Shown: positions 52,971 through 62,420 of the stretch, piece by piece | Position numbering within the stretch: position 1 is the stretch's first letter | Layout: the number at the start of each line of letters is the position of its first letter | NCBI RefSeq assembly: GCF_030848805.1 | Contig: NC_092365.1 | Coordinates: forward strand, 10,361,760-10,425,759 | Direction: 5' to 3' | DNA: 64,000 nucleotides | Source of the DNA: Temnothorax longispinosus | Taxonomy: Eukaryota; Arthropoda; Insecta; Hymenoptera; Formicidae | Notes under the pieces: generated by a model | Told to the model about the DNA's origin: nothing | The model's database searches: none | Seen by the model: the letters and a program-made list of their open reading frames with translations, nothing else | Position numbers and translations under genes: made by a program

Positions 52971-53536
52971 CTCAGCGGTAATGACATTTGAGTCTCTTTT
53001 AATTGGGTTGTGGCAGGACGTTTGAGATAACCTGCTCTTCACCCTGCACAGCTGGTACATCTTTACAAACTTATTAATTAGCAACTATCGCTTATAGCTA
53101 CAGGCTTATTAGCCTGTATATTTATTTATTTCAGTATAAAATAATTTTTAAAACGTTCATATTAATTCTGATTGCAGACGGACCTTCGGGAACACTAGCG
53201 CCTTCTTTTTTTAACATGAATAACTAAAAATCTATATTTCGGCTAATTACCGAGAGTTTATAAATATTTAATTAAAATTATCTGGGTGACTCACAAACCT
53301 TTTTAATCACACTTCATAACTCTTCATACAAAATACAAACGATTCCGTATACAAACTTTTATTAATTTATCTATTTCGGCTAAATGCATGGTGTAAAAAT
53401 AATTAATTAATTACAATTAAACGAATAACTCACAAACCTTTTCAATTGCACTTCAAAAGTCTTCATACAAAATACAAACGATTTCATATGGTAGATTCTT
53501 TCCCGGACATTCATTTCCGGTCAAATACATACGAAT
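52971..53536 (-). repeat. inner inverted repeat of the composite element, right arm
   Basis: Complement of 49800-50408, including the first part of the Sec71 fragment (NVITAE end) and the intron sequence before it. This shows the arm duplication happened after Sec71 DNA had been captured. Confidence 0.8.
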
Positions 53537-53699
53537 AGCGAGTAAAGCAGAGTAAAGGACGAACGGACGGATGGCCGATGCTATCCGGAGAAAGGAAAAA
53601 CGTGCGCCATAAACTAGAAGAAGAAGAAGAAGACGAACGGACGGAGAGAGAGCGTGGCTCGCGCGAGCGGAGAAAGGCAGTCGCAGGAAACAGAAAACC

Positions 53700-53785
53700 G
53701 CGTCGTCACGGTATACCCTGTCGTCGTCGCCGTCGTCGTCGTCATCGTTATCGTCATTGTCGTCGTCGTCGTCGTCGTCAACCTA
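53700..53785 (+). repeat. GTC trinucleotide repeat tract
   Basis: gtcgtcgtcgccgtcgtcgt interrupted by cat and tat triplets. It lies in a GC-richer segment (53,570-53,880) that looks like host 5' UTR or exon sequence, possibly a further captured piece; no protein recognised. Confidence 0.8.
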
Positions 53786-53976
53786 CGACGCAGCGTTCTC
53801 CTTTGGCGTCAACGATCGGAGAAGGACGAGAACAAGTTAGTCGTGTAGGTTAGTACGCCAGCGAAACGATAATTAGTTAAGAAACTTTACGGTGCCCTTG
53901 CCTCGTCTATGATTATTTCACGTGAAACGTTGCTCTGTTTCTGTAGGACTATTAGGCTATTCTCATCTAATACGCG

Positions 53977-54246
53977 CCTGACGAAAGAACGGTGGTGTAC
54001 GATTTAGAAAACTGCCTGCCATTTTCCACGCATTTCTGGAAATACGCGACCGAGACCTTCCGTTCCGACGAGGCGTTACGACCCGAATGTCACAGAAGAT
54101 TCCGTCTGGTGCCCGCCAGCGTGTACCTATAGCAGTTTGCGTCGAATCGGCATCACATGAAACGCAAGGACGGCATTTGGATTAAGACACCGCTGGATTA
54201 TCCTCCGATCTCGACACCAAGATTAAAATATAAATCGAAAATGTGA
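53977..54246 (+). pseudogene. NTAQ1 (protein N-terminal glutamine amidohydrolase) fragment
   Basis: One frame reads VVYDLENCLPFSTHFWKYA, ETFRSDEALRPECHRRFRLV and PASVYL, an in-frame TAG, then QFASNRHHMKRKDGIWIKTP and PPIST to a TGA. This matches the C-terminal half of NTAQ1 (tungus in Drosophila), which deamidates N-terminal glutamine in the N-degron pathway. The catalytic cysteine half is absent. Third unrelated host gene represented in this element. Confidence 0.8.
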
Positions 54247-55131
54247 CTGATCAAGTTTTACAAGATTTTTTTTATACATTTATTATACACAAATTAATTT
54301 TACACGATTCAGCAATTTTCAAACACTTCATATACACATTTTTGAATATTTTTGCATTTATATATTTATTCTTTGAAGTTACATCTGTTTTTTGTCATCA
54401 ATATATATTTTTTACGAATCAATAAATATTTTTTACGAAAGGAACTCTTGCGCACCAATTACCACTGAAAGAATTTGTTTATATTTTATTATTTGTAAAT
54501 AAACTATAACTGTAAGAATTACTGTACAACATTTTCGGTATTTAAATATAAAATATTTTATTTTTCTCATTGTATAAGAATAATTCACTCATAAAAAAGT
54601 CATGTAAGGTTTCATTGTTGACATTTTTCCGCGATGCTGATTGCTTTTTTATTGCACTTATTTCGTAAACATCTATCATTATTTATTTTGACAGTTTGTG
54701 TATTAATTCGTTAATAGTATAATGTAATAGGAATTGTATAATTAAAGCTAAATAACACGCGCGTAGCGCGCGTCTGTCATGTCTAATTATATAAAATATA
54801 CACATTTGCATTGAAACACGTTTGAGTTTTGCCGTTGAATATACCACTTCCGGTTTTGAAACAAATGGCGACAGTTAGTCCGATCCCTCTCTGGAGGATC
54901 CCTATCGGGCACACAAAAATTGACGAAAAACGCCGGGATGACCTCTCTCAGGTTTCTCTCTGATCACGGTTTCGCTAAAAAAAGCGAAACCTTGTATATC
55001 GTTTAGCTGCCGGAGAGTGGGGGTGAGACGTAGAATATGTGGTGGTTTCGGAACGCATTACGTAATAGTTTAGCAACACGGGAAACGTGCTTAAGGTTGT
55101 ATGACCCGTAAGATCTCTGCCAAAAGTTTAA
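54247..55131. other. right end of composite element and flank
   Basis: AT-rich sequence with a gcgcgtagcgcgcg hairpin near 54,760, related to one near 42,083 (gcgcgcgcttcgcgcgcgc followed by tatttagctttaa). Then the right terminal repeat (54851-54962) and a flank containing gcgaaacc palindromes. No gene. Confidence 0.6.
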
Positions 55132-55297
55132 GGGCCTTGGCACATAGAAAAACTTAAGCAGTAAAACTTTAAGCAGTAAGAAATCAACAGTATGGATTCG
55201 CTACCGCTTAGGGCCGTGCCTTAAGTTCTTGACTGTGATTGGCTGATTTGCTTACTGGTTGAGTTTTACTGCTTAAGTTTTTCTATGTGCCAAGGCC
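55132..55297. mobile_element. 166-bp TTAA-flanked MITE
   Basis: Ends gggccttggcacatagaaaa and its complement (one-base difference at the tip), with TTAA at 55128-55131 and 55298-55301. Non-coding. Confidence 0.8.
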
Positions 55298-55774
55298 TTA
55301 AGAAACGTAACATAAAGCTAATTAACATATTTAAGAAGAAAGTAATATTTATATTAATATTTTATTAAAATAACGGTTGTCTGTGTTTTTAAGAGCTATA
55401 GAGACATTTTTATGCATATTTTCTCGTATGTAAACTTTTAATTTTAATGGTTTTTAGAAAGACTGTACCTGACTTGCAACTGACACAAACGAAAATCTGA
55501 AAGTGTGAAAATCTTTAAAAAGTAACAAAACATAGTAATTACTGTTTAAAAATACTAATGAAATTATATTACGTTATTTATTTACGTCATTTATTAATAA
55601 ATTAAATACAATAGCTCTCATAAAAAAGTATTTTGATCGCGGCAACGTCGCATTTTCTGTAAGTTGGTAGCATTGATCTCACTCGACATCAGCTGCGTGA
55701 ACGCGAAGTGTGCTCCGAGCACGTGTAATATACAGACGCATCGTTTGAGGTTAGTTTTCGCTTGCGCTACGAAA

Positions 55775-56511
55775 ATGCCAAAAGTAAAACGTTACATGTG
55801 GAAAGGAAAAGTTGTCACTGAAAAAGTGTACAATCAACGGTTAGCACAGACAAATACTGGGAAACGTAATTTGAAGACACGAGTCAAAACTACACCAGAT
55901 GATTGTATGGAAAATACAAGTACTGCGGAGAAAGAATCAACAGATATCGATGAAAAACAAGATCTTTCGAATGAGCCTGGTGAAGGACGCCGAATCGTGG
56001 ATTTAAAATTTCTCGGTGAACAGTTATGGTGCACATCTTGCAAAGAAACTTTATCATTAAAAAATATTGAACAAGAAGAACGTCGAGGCCTTGGATCTGT
56101 TTTGCTCATACGATGCCATAAATGTTTATTGGTTAATCCTGTTGTAACGGGAAAGCAATAACACACTCCACCTGGAAAATCAAGACGCAACTCACGATTT
56201 GATGTTAATACCAAATTAGCAATAGGTTAGTATTATTTATATAGCAAACTATTATTTATAATACTTCAAAAACAAGCCTAATATACAATAAATAAACAGC
56301 CACATATACATAAGTTAAATCTTTTTCTAGGACTGATCCACAGCGGAATAGGTTTCACAAATTTAAACAAATTGTTAGCTTGTTTAAATATTCCAACAAT
56401 AAATTTGAAGACGTATAAGAGATACGAAGCAGAAGCAGGAGGAGCACTGGAAATAGCAGCTAAAGAAAGTTGTCAGCGAAACCACTGCCAAGGGAACGGG
56501 CTTGGAAAAAT

Positions 56512-56550
<39 letters not shown>

Positions 56551-58166
56551 TGGCACTGTAAGCGTGCAGTTGAATTAGAGCGACAACTAACGTTAGAAAA
56601 TAAAGCGACTATTGAAGAAAACATGTAATTTTGTATTTCATTTTACAATTAAATTTGCTTTAAATTGTACATTGATTTGAGTTTCTATTATTTAGATATT
56701 CAACTATAATAATTGTATATTGTAACTCTAACACTTTTGTATTTTTATGATTGCATGAATTTTAAAATGTTATATTTAAATTCAATTTAAAAATCAACTT
56801 TGAAATGAGATAATCATTAAAATAAGGAATAATTTTTTGATGCAATATAATAATTTGCTATATGTAATATCCTGTCGAATTCGAATACAAATGATTTTTA
56901 ATTTACTTTTTAATAGGCCTGACAGTGTGAGATCTTGTTTGAATACATCCCAAGAATCCTTAATAGATCCTCATCCTGTAACGTTCGATACAGTAGTTCG
57001 TGTGATGGCGTCTTATGATATGGGGTGGACTACAAGAGGAACTGGTCGCGACTATGATAGTCTTGGATCTATAGTGGTCTTGGATCTATAATGGTTTTGG
57101 ATCTATAGTAGGCCACTTCAGTCAGCAAATTTTAGATTACTCAACATGTAATCGAAAGTGCAAAAAATGTGACATGGGACATACTCCTTTCGATCATGAT
57201 TGCAGACTGAATTTTAGAGGCTCTGCCAAAGCCATGGAATCGCATGCAGCAAACAAACTAGTCAATGAAAGTGATATTTTAAAATCGAAAAATGTCGAAA
57301 TTGGCATTCTTGTTGGTGACGACGATAGTTCCGCCATAGCTGCTTGTCGAGCAGGTGCTTCGCATTCAATTGCAAAATTATCAGATGTCAACCATACATC
57401 CAAAGGAGTGAAGAAATGCTTGTATAATATAGAAAAACAGCACAAAGAGTTGACAAAAGACGGAATAACCTACTTTCACAGATGTTTCACATACGCTATG
57501 ACCCAGAATAGGGGTAAAAGTGCAGCTATGGCCGAGGCGATAAGAAGTATCCCTTATCACGCGTTCAATCAGCATGAAAAATGCGGCCAATGGTGTGGAT
57601 ACGTGAAAGACAAGGAAAATTATAATCACAGAATGATTCCAGGTGGCTTTACAGACTTAAAATTATTTGAGGCACTTAAGGAAGTCTTTGATAAACTGGC
57701 ATCAAATGCAGAAAAATTTTCTGTAGGCGCCTCCAGTAACGTAAATGAAAGCCTTAATGCAAGTATGGCTAGTAAGGCGCCTAAATCTAAATGTCTAAGT
57801 CTAACAGCATCAGCCGATTATCGATACGCTTCTGTTGTTGCGCAAAAGAACATTGGAGAAAGTTACCCCCAAATAGCTGCAAAAATGTTGACATTGTCGC
57901 CTGGTAAACATCATTCCAAGCACGTTAAGAAAATGGATTCAATTAAAAAACGACGACAAATAACAACAGCAAGTCGTGCATTTAAATTGAGGCGTATGCA
58001 ATTAAAAAAATATAGAGCTTTTCTACGATACCAAAGAGAACTTTCAGAAGGTGTTACTTACGAAAGTAATTCTGCTTTATTGAAAAAGCCAGCCGTACAA
58101 ATAAATATAGAATGTATAAGTGATGATGAAGGTACTATGGAAGAAAATATTCCCAGTATATCTTGA
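55775..58166 (+). pseudogene. Mutator-like transposase (PF20700-type), decayed
   Basis: Cut-and-paste transposase relic. First segment 55775-56226: MPKVKRYMWKGKV and GRRIVDLKFLGEQLWCTSC with a paired-cysteine pattern (CTSC, CHKC); an in-frame TAA sits at 56159-56161 and a donor at about 56,227. After an intron, 56331 to about 56470 gives LIHSGIGFTNLNKLLACLNI. A further part at about 56921-57090 has the first catalytic Asp in SYDMGWTTRGTGRDYDSL. 57111-58166 has CKKCDMGH, ILVGDDDSSAIAA (second Asp), CGQWCGY and SNVNESLNA (candidate Glu), ending EENIPSIS. A 17-bp word (cttggatctatagtggt) is repeated three times at 57,060-57,110. Stops and frame changes make it inactive as it stands. Its own terminal repeats were not identified. 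Confidence 0.75.
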
Positions 58167-58772
58167 CCTCGAAACCTCAGGATTTCAAAGAAATTGCGAT
58201 ATTTTGCAAATTGCAGCCAAATGTGGTAAAAATTCTTTCGACGTTTATATTCAACCTAGTCAAGAGATTTCTGCAGCTGCCACTGCGGTACATGATCTTC
58301 GAAAATGTCAAGCAAAGTTAATGCTGTATGGTAAACCAGTTCCTTCAGTTCCACCAAGGCTTGCAATAACAAATTTGTATCAATGGTTAATTTTATTAAA
58401 AAAGAAATGTGAATATAGCGGTACATAATTTGAGTTTTGATGGACCAAGATTGATTGATTTAATAACAGTTTATTCTTTAAGCGAAGAGTTTGCTGACAT
58501 TATTGTAGGATTTATAGATACCTTACAGGTTATAAAAAAAGAAACTAATCGAAAAGGTAAAGGAGAATGTTCAATTACAGGATTAGCAAATTGGCTTAAA
58601 ATTTCTAGTGTAAATGCTCATAACGCAGTGCAAGATGTATATATTTTAGAAAAAATTATTAGTAAATCTGGTATTAGTTATGAAACATTAACAAAATATG
58701 CAGTGAGTTATGCAGAAAAATCACAAAAGTGGATTGTAGATAAGCGCATAAATAGTCTGCTTCCAGATTTAA
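58138..58772 (+). pseudogene. DEDDh-type 3'-5' exonuclease module downstream of the Mutator-like transposase
   Basis: VYLDLETSGFQRNCDILQIA carries exonuclease motif I (DLE). After a frame change near 58,420, AVHNLSFDGPRLIDL carries motif II, and SSVNAHNAVQDVYILEKI carries motif III with the His-x4-Asp spacing of DEDDh enzymes. It overlaps the end of the transposase frame in another frame, so it was probably the C-terminal domain of the same protein. It is cut by a 500-bp TTAA element at 58773; sequence resuming at 59277 continues the frame for only a few codons (SPLNVLAKFLAG). Confidence 0.65.
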
Positions 58773-59272
58773 GGGGATGCTGGAGCCGTCTGTTTTACCG
58801 GCATTTTTTGTCGGCACGTAGCGTCGTATTAATTTGACAGAATTAAAAATCCTTCTCCAGAATTGCAGTACATACATTAATGATTCGGGGGAACTCTGAT
58901 TTTATATAGAAAACGAGAAAAAATTACGGAAGTACAGATTTCCTTATCCTATTTTTATCCCAATATGGCGTCTCGAGTTGCGGCGAGCTGTCAGCTCGTC
59001 ACAAGATGTATTTCATATAAGAGATATACCATTGGTACGAACGCGAAAACAAGTTCCCCCGAATTGCACAACAAGAAAAACATCGATAAACCCTCCAAAT
59101 CAAGATTTGGAAGCGTAATATAAAAGTATAATGTCGACGTGCATCGTGCGTATGTGTGCGTGCAATGTAGCGTGCTATCCTTGTCTATATCTTTGTCTAT
59201 ACAAGGACAGATATAGTTCGCCGGTCTTCTTTACCGACGCCGATCGAGTTCGGCTACGGCTCCAGCATCCCC
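58773..59272. mobile_element. 500-bp TTAA-flanked element, ggggatgctggagccg family
   Basis: Ends ggggatgctggagccgtctg and cggctccagcatcccc, with TTAA at 58769-58772 and 59273-59276. Same family as 40662-41197 and the one-ended copy at 33745. It interrupts the exonuclease module. Non-coding. Confidence 0.85.
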
Positions 59273-59276
59273 TTAA

Positions 59277-60090
59277 GTCCATTAAACGTGTTGGCGAAAT
59301 TCTTGGCCGGGCGTAACTCCGGTTCGCCAATTGGAGCAAGGCAGGCCGGGTCGACCCCGACAGGGATCAGGAGTGCGGAAAATGATCAGACACTCGATTT
59401 CTCCTTCGATGATGCACAGCACAATTTTATTCTAGATATACACAGTCAGCCGGTGGCCTTTACAATTGGAGGCGCGGCGAGAAGTTGCGCCGGGCACGTG
59501 TTTGACGCGTGCGAGTACGCACTGCTTCGAGCGCACTTGGGGCGCAAAGATGTCACGCGGAGACGCGCACTTAAGTTAACGTTCACCTCTCGCTATGCGA
59601 GGGTGAAGATGCTGACGCTCAGAGGCGTAAATGTTCGTCGCCACACCGTGATAGCGGGAGCGATTGCGCGCAAACGGCGCGGTTGCGAGTGCCGTCGAAC
59701 CGTGGCACGATGCACTGGCAGCCCAATAATTTCGGCACAGACACACGACGGGGCGTAAATCCGCGTGAATTCGAGTAGAGCTTGACTCAGTACGGAGCCA
59801 CACAAGCTGGAGTACCGCACGAGTTGTTCGATTAGCTTCTACTGAGGACCGGCGTTCTCGCGGGCTAGTTTCCGGAGCATTCGGTGACGCGACAATGAAT
59901 TTGGCCAATCGGCGCGTTTCGCAGGATCACGGGATCCTCGCGTGTCCGGATCGATCGCGCTACGTGAGAGACCGAGCGGTCAGGGATGACGCGGGGGGAG
60001 CGGCGCGAAGTCGCCTCGTTCAGGGGGCGGCTCAGGGATGGCGGTACCGGTATCGATCGCGGTTATTGATCGCGGTGCTTGCAATCCTGA
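59277..60090. other. CpG-rich segment of unknown origin
   Basis: Follows the broken exonuclease module and precedes the copia pol sequence. A 156-codon frame (59288-59758) shows no recognisable domain. It could be part of another retroelement's long terminal repeat or leader. The boundary with copia is near 60,080, where aatcctgaacaaaacggtat begins. Confidence 0.4.
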
Positions 60091-62010
60091 ACAAAACGGT
60101 ATATGAGTTTTCACGAAAAGTGATACTGGTAGGTTATGAAGGAGAGTCGTGCAACTATAGACTGCTTGACCTGCAAACAAGGAAAATAACAATATCCAGA
60201 GACGTCGTGATACATGAGACAGACGGGCATTCAACATCGGATTCGAATGAAGATGCAGAAACCTCCATTAGTCTAGCACCATCAACGCAAGTGGAAGCTG
60301 TGCAAACGGAGAAGATTCAACTTCAAAAGAAAGAGACAGTCAAGGAAGAGAATTCTGCAACAACCAGCGATCGTACTCTTAGAGACAGAAGCGCAATAAA
60401 ATCACCAGAACGTTACGAGGCGAACGTAATAAAGTTCGATGAGCCAGCAACATACGAGGACGCATTGTCCGGACCAGACGCCAAGAACTGGATTCGTGCT
60501 ATTGAAGAGGAGCTCAAGGCACATGAGATTAATGGAACGTGGACAATTCAGGATCTACCTGCGAACAAGAAACCAATAGGATCTACATGGGTCTTCAAGA
60601 TAAAACAGGACATACCAGGAGGCTCCCATCGATATAAAGCTCGACTCTGCGCTAAAGGATATTCGCAAAAGCACGGAACTGATTACAATGAGGTATTTGC
60701 ACCAGTTGCCAGGTACGATTCCATTCGCACAATGTTAGCCAAGGCAGCAAAGGAGGACCTAAAAATTGCTCAGTTTGACGTAAAAACTGCCTTCCTTAAC
60801 GGCAGTGTATCCGAGGAAATTTACATGGAAATACCGCAAGGGGTCAATCCAGGTTTGGAGAGTAAAGTATGCAGACTTCAAAAGTCTATATATGGCTTAA
60901 AGCAAGCATCACGGGTATGGAATCTTGAGTTCATTTCGAAAGCGTTATCATTTCGTTCAGAGCAAATCCGACCCTTGTATATACATTGGTAGAGTCAACT
61001 CGGACAAGGTTTATTTAATCATATACGTAGATGATGGTTTACTCCTAGCGTCGTTAAAAGAAAGTATTGACAAGATACTAAAGGAACTAAGTTTAAGTTT
61101 TGAAATCACGATTGGCAACGGTACATGTTACATAGGTATAGAGATTCTTCGAGTACCGGAATCAAAGTTAATTTTCATACATCAATCATCTTATACTAAA
61201 CGTATCTTGAATCGTTTCAATATGCTAGATGCAAAAGGCAAAGATACACCTGCAAATTTAGGCATGCATCTATCATCACCGCATGATATATTTGTATCCT
61301 CAGACAATGTGCCATATAGACAAGCGATAGGTAGTTTAATGTTCCTCGCAAATGTCACGCGACCAGATATTGCCTTTATTGTAAATTATCTAAGTCGTTT
61401 TATTTCTAGTTACGATAACGAACACTAGAATGCAGTAAAGAACATATTTCGCTATTTAAAAAATACCATTGACATGGGCATTCTGTATGATGGGTCATCT
61501 GGAAATACATCTCTGCAAGGATACGCAGATGCAGACTATGCTGGAGACATTGACACCAGGCGATCCACCAGTGGATATCTGTTCATTCTGTCAAATGGAG
61601 CTGTAACATGGGGATCCTTGCGTCAAAGAACCGTTTCACTTAGTACTACTAAAGCGGAATATATGGCAACTTGCGAATCGGTTAAGGAAGCGCTGTGGCT
61701 TAAACAATTGTTACATGACATCGAACTCCAATGTGTCGATCCAATCGTCATTAACGTCGATAATCAAAGCGCGATTAAATTAACTAAGAACTCTGAATAC
61801 CATAAACGAAGTAAACACATTGACGTTCGATATCATTTTGTGCGTGAAAGATATATGAATGGTGAGATCAGAATAGAGTATGTACCCAGTGAAGAACAGC
61901 TAGCGGACATCCTAACAAAGGTATTAAGCAGGGACTTATTCTGTAACCTCAGATCAAAGATGGGTGTCTGTAGGATAACTATAGAAGCTCTCAAAAGAAG
62001 GGAGTGTTAA
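60091..62010 (+). pseudogene. copia pol: reverse transcriptase and RNase H, broken
   Basis: RT begins ATYEDALSGPDAKNWIRAIE and IGSTWVFKIKQD, with KARLCAKGYSQ, FAPVARYDSIRTMLA, AQFDVKTAFLNG and QKSIYGLKQASRVW. After a frame change near 60,930 come DKVYLIIYVDDGLLLAS (the YVDD active site) and LEITIG-like sequence. The stop TAG at 61426-61428 falls between RT and RNase H. RNase H shows GYADADYAGDIDTRRSTSGY, LSTTKAEYMA and DNQSAIKL. The frame ends REC with TAA inside the LTR start, usual for copia. It would copy RNA into cDNA if intact. Confidence 0.85.
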
Positions 62011-62327
62011 GATTATGTTTCTCTAGCTTCATTTGTAACTGCCGCTAAGCTCGTGTGTAGCGCCCTTATTCTCTAGCATACGGTGCACATGTTTTCCGTT
62101 AGCGGCGCTCTCTCGTTGAGCGGTTGGCGTCTTCCGGCGCTTTGTGCGCTCGGGCTCTCGATCCCTCGTTCTCTCTGCGTTATGCGTATCGCACCACGCC
62201 GATTCAAGCTTAGCTATCATTAGTTTTCTTTTGCGTGCGTGCAATCTACTTAATTTAGTACGTAGAATAAAGTACGTTGTTTTCTCCACAAGTCGTGTAC
62301 CTGCATTATTTGTTTACCAAGATAACA
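62005..62327 (+). repeat. copia 3' LTR
   Basis: Begins TGTTAAGATTATG, ends CAAGATAACA (TGTTA...TAACA), directly after the polypurine tract. Contains an aataaa at about 62,267, a likely polyadenylation signal. No 5' LTR in the window to pair with. Confidence 0.85.
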
Positions 62328-62420
62328 CTGCTAGAAGATCCTGAGATCCTTTTAACAGTCGTGAAAATTACAAATTGAGTGAACAAAAATAACTATTACA
62401 AAGTTTGTCTTTTCATTCAG

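Larger units (their letters stand above)
47740..54962. mobile_element. Pack-MULE-like composite element carrying three host-gene fragments
   Basis: Both ends carry cagagagaaacctgagagag in inverted orientation, and the match continues about 110 bp inward (right end contiguous at 54851-54962; left end split by a palindrome at 47790-49618). Flanks repeat ATCACGG directly at the two ends; allowing one mismatch the duplication is 9 bp (GATCACGGc/t), the Mutator length. Inside are intron-retaining, broken pieces of Sec71, GAPVD1 and NTAQ1, an inner inverted repeat (49800-50408 / 52971-53536) and no transposase. Capture of genomic host-gene pieces between long terminal repeats is what Pack-MULEs do in plants. 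A Mutator-type transposase relic lies 0.8 kb downstream. The superfamily is inferred. Confidence 0.65.
60091..62327 (+). mobile_element. Ty1/copia LTR retrotransposon, 5'-deleted
   Basis: It starts within the integrase region at NPEQNG-like codons and jumps directly to SRKVILVGYEGE, so most of integrase and all of gag, protease and the 5' LTR are missing. Reverse transcriptase, RNase H, polypurine tract (aaaagaagggag) and a 323-bp 3' LTR follow. A frameshift (about 60,930) and a stop (61426-61428) make it inactive. Confidence 0.85.
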
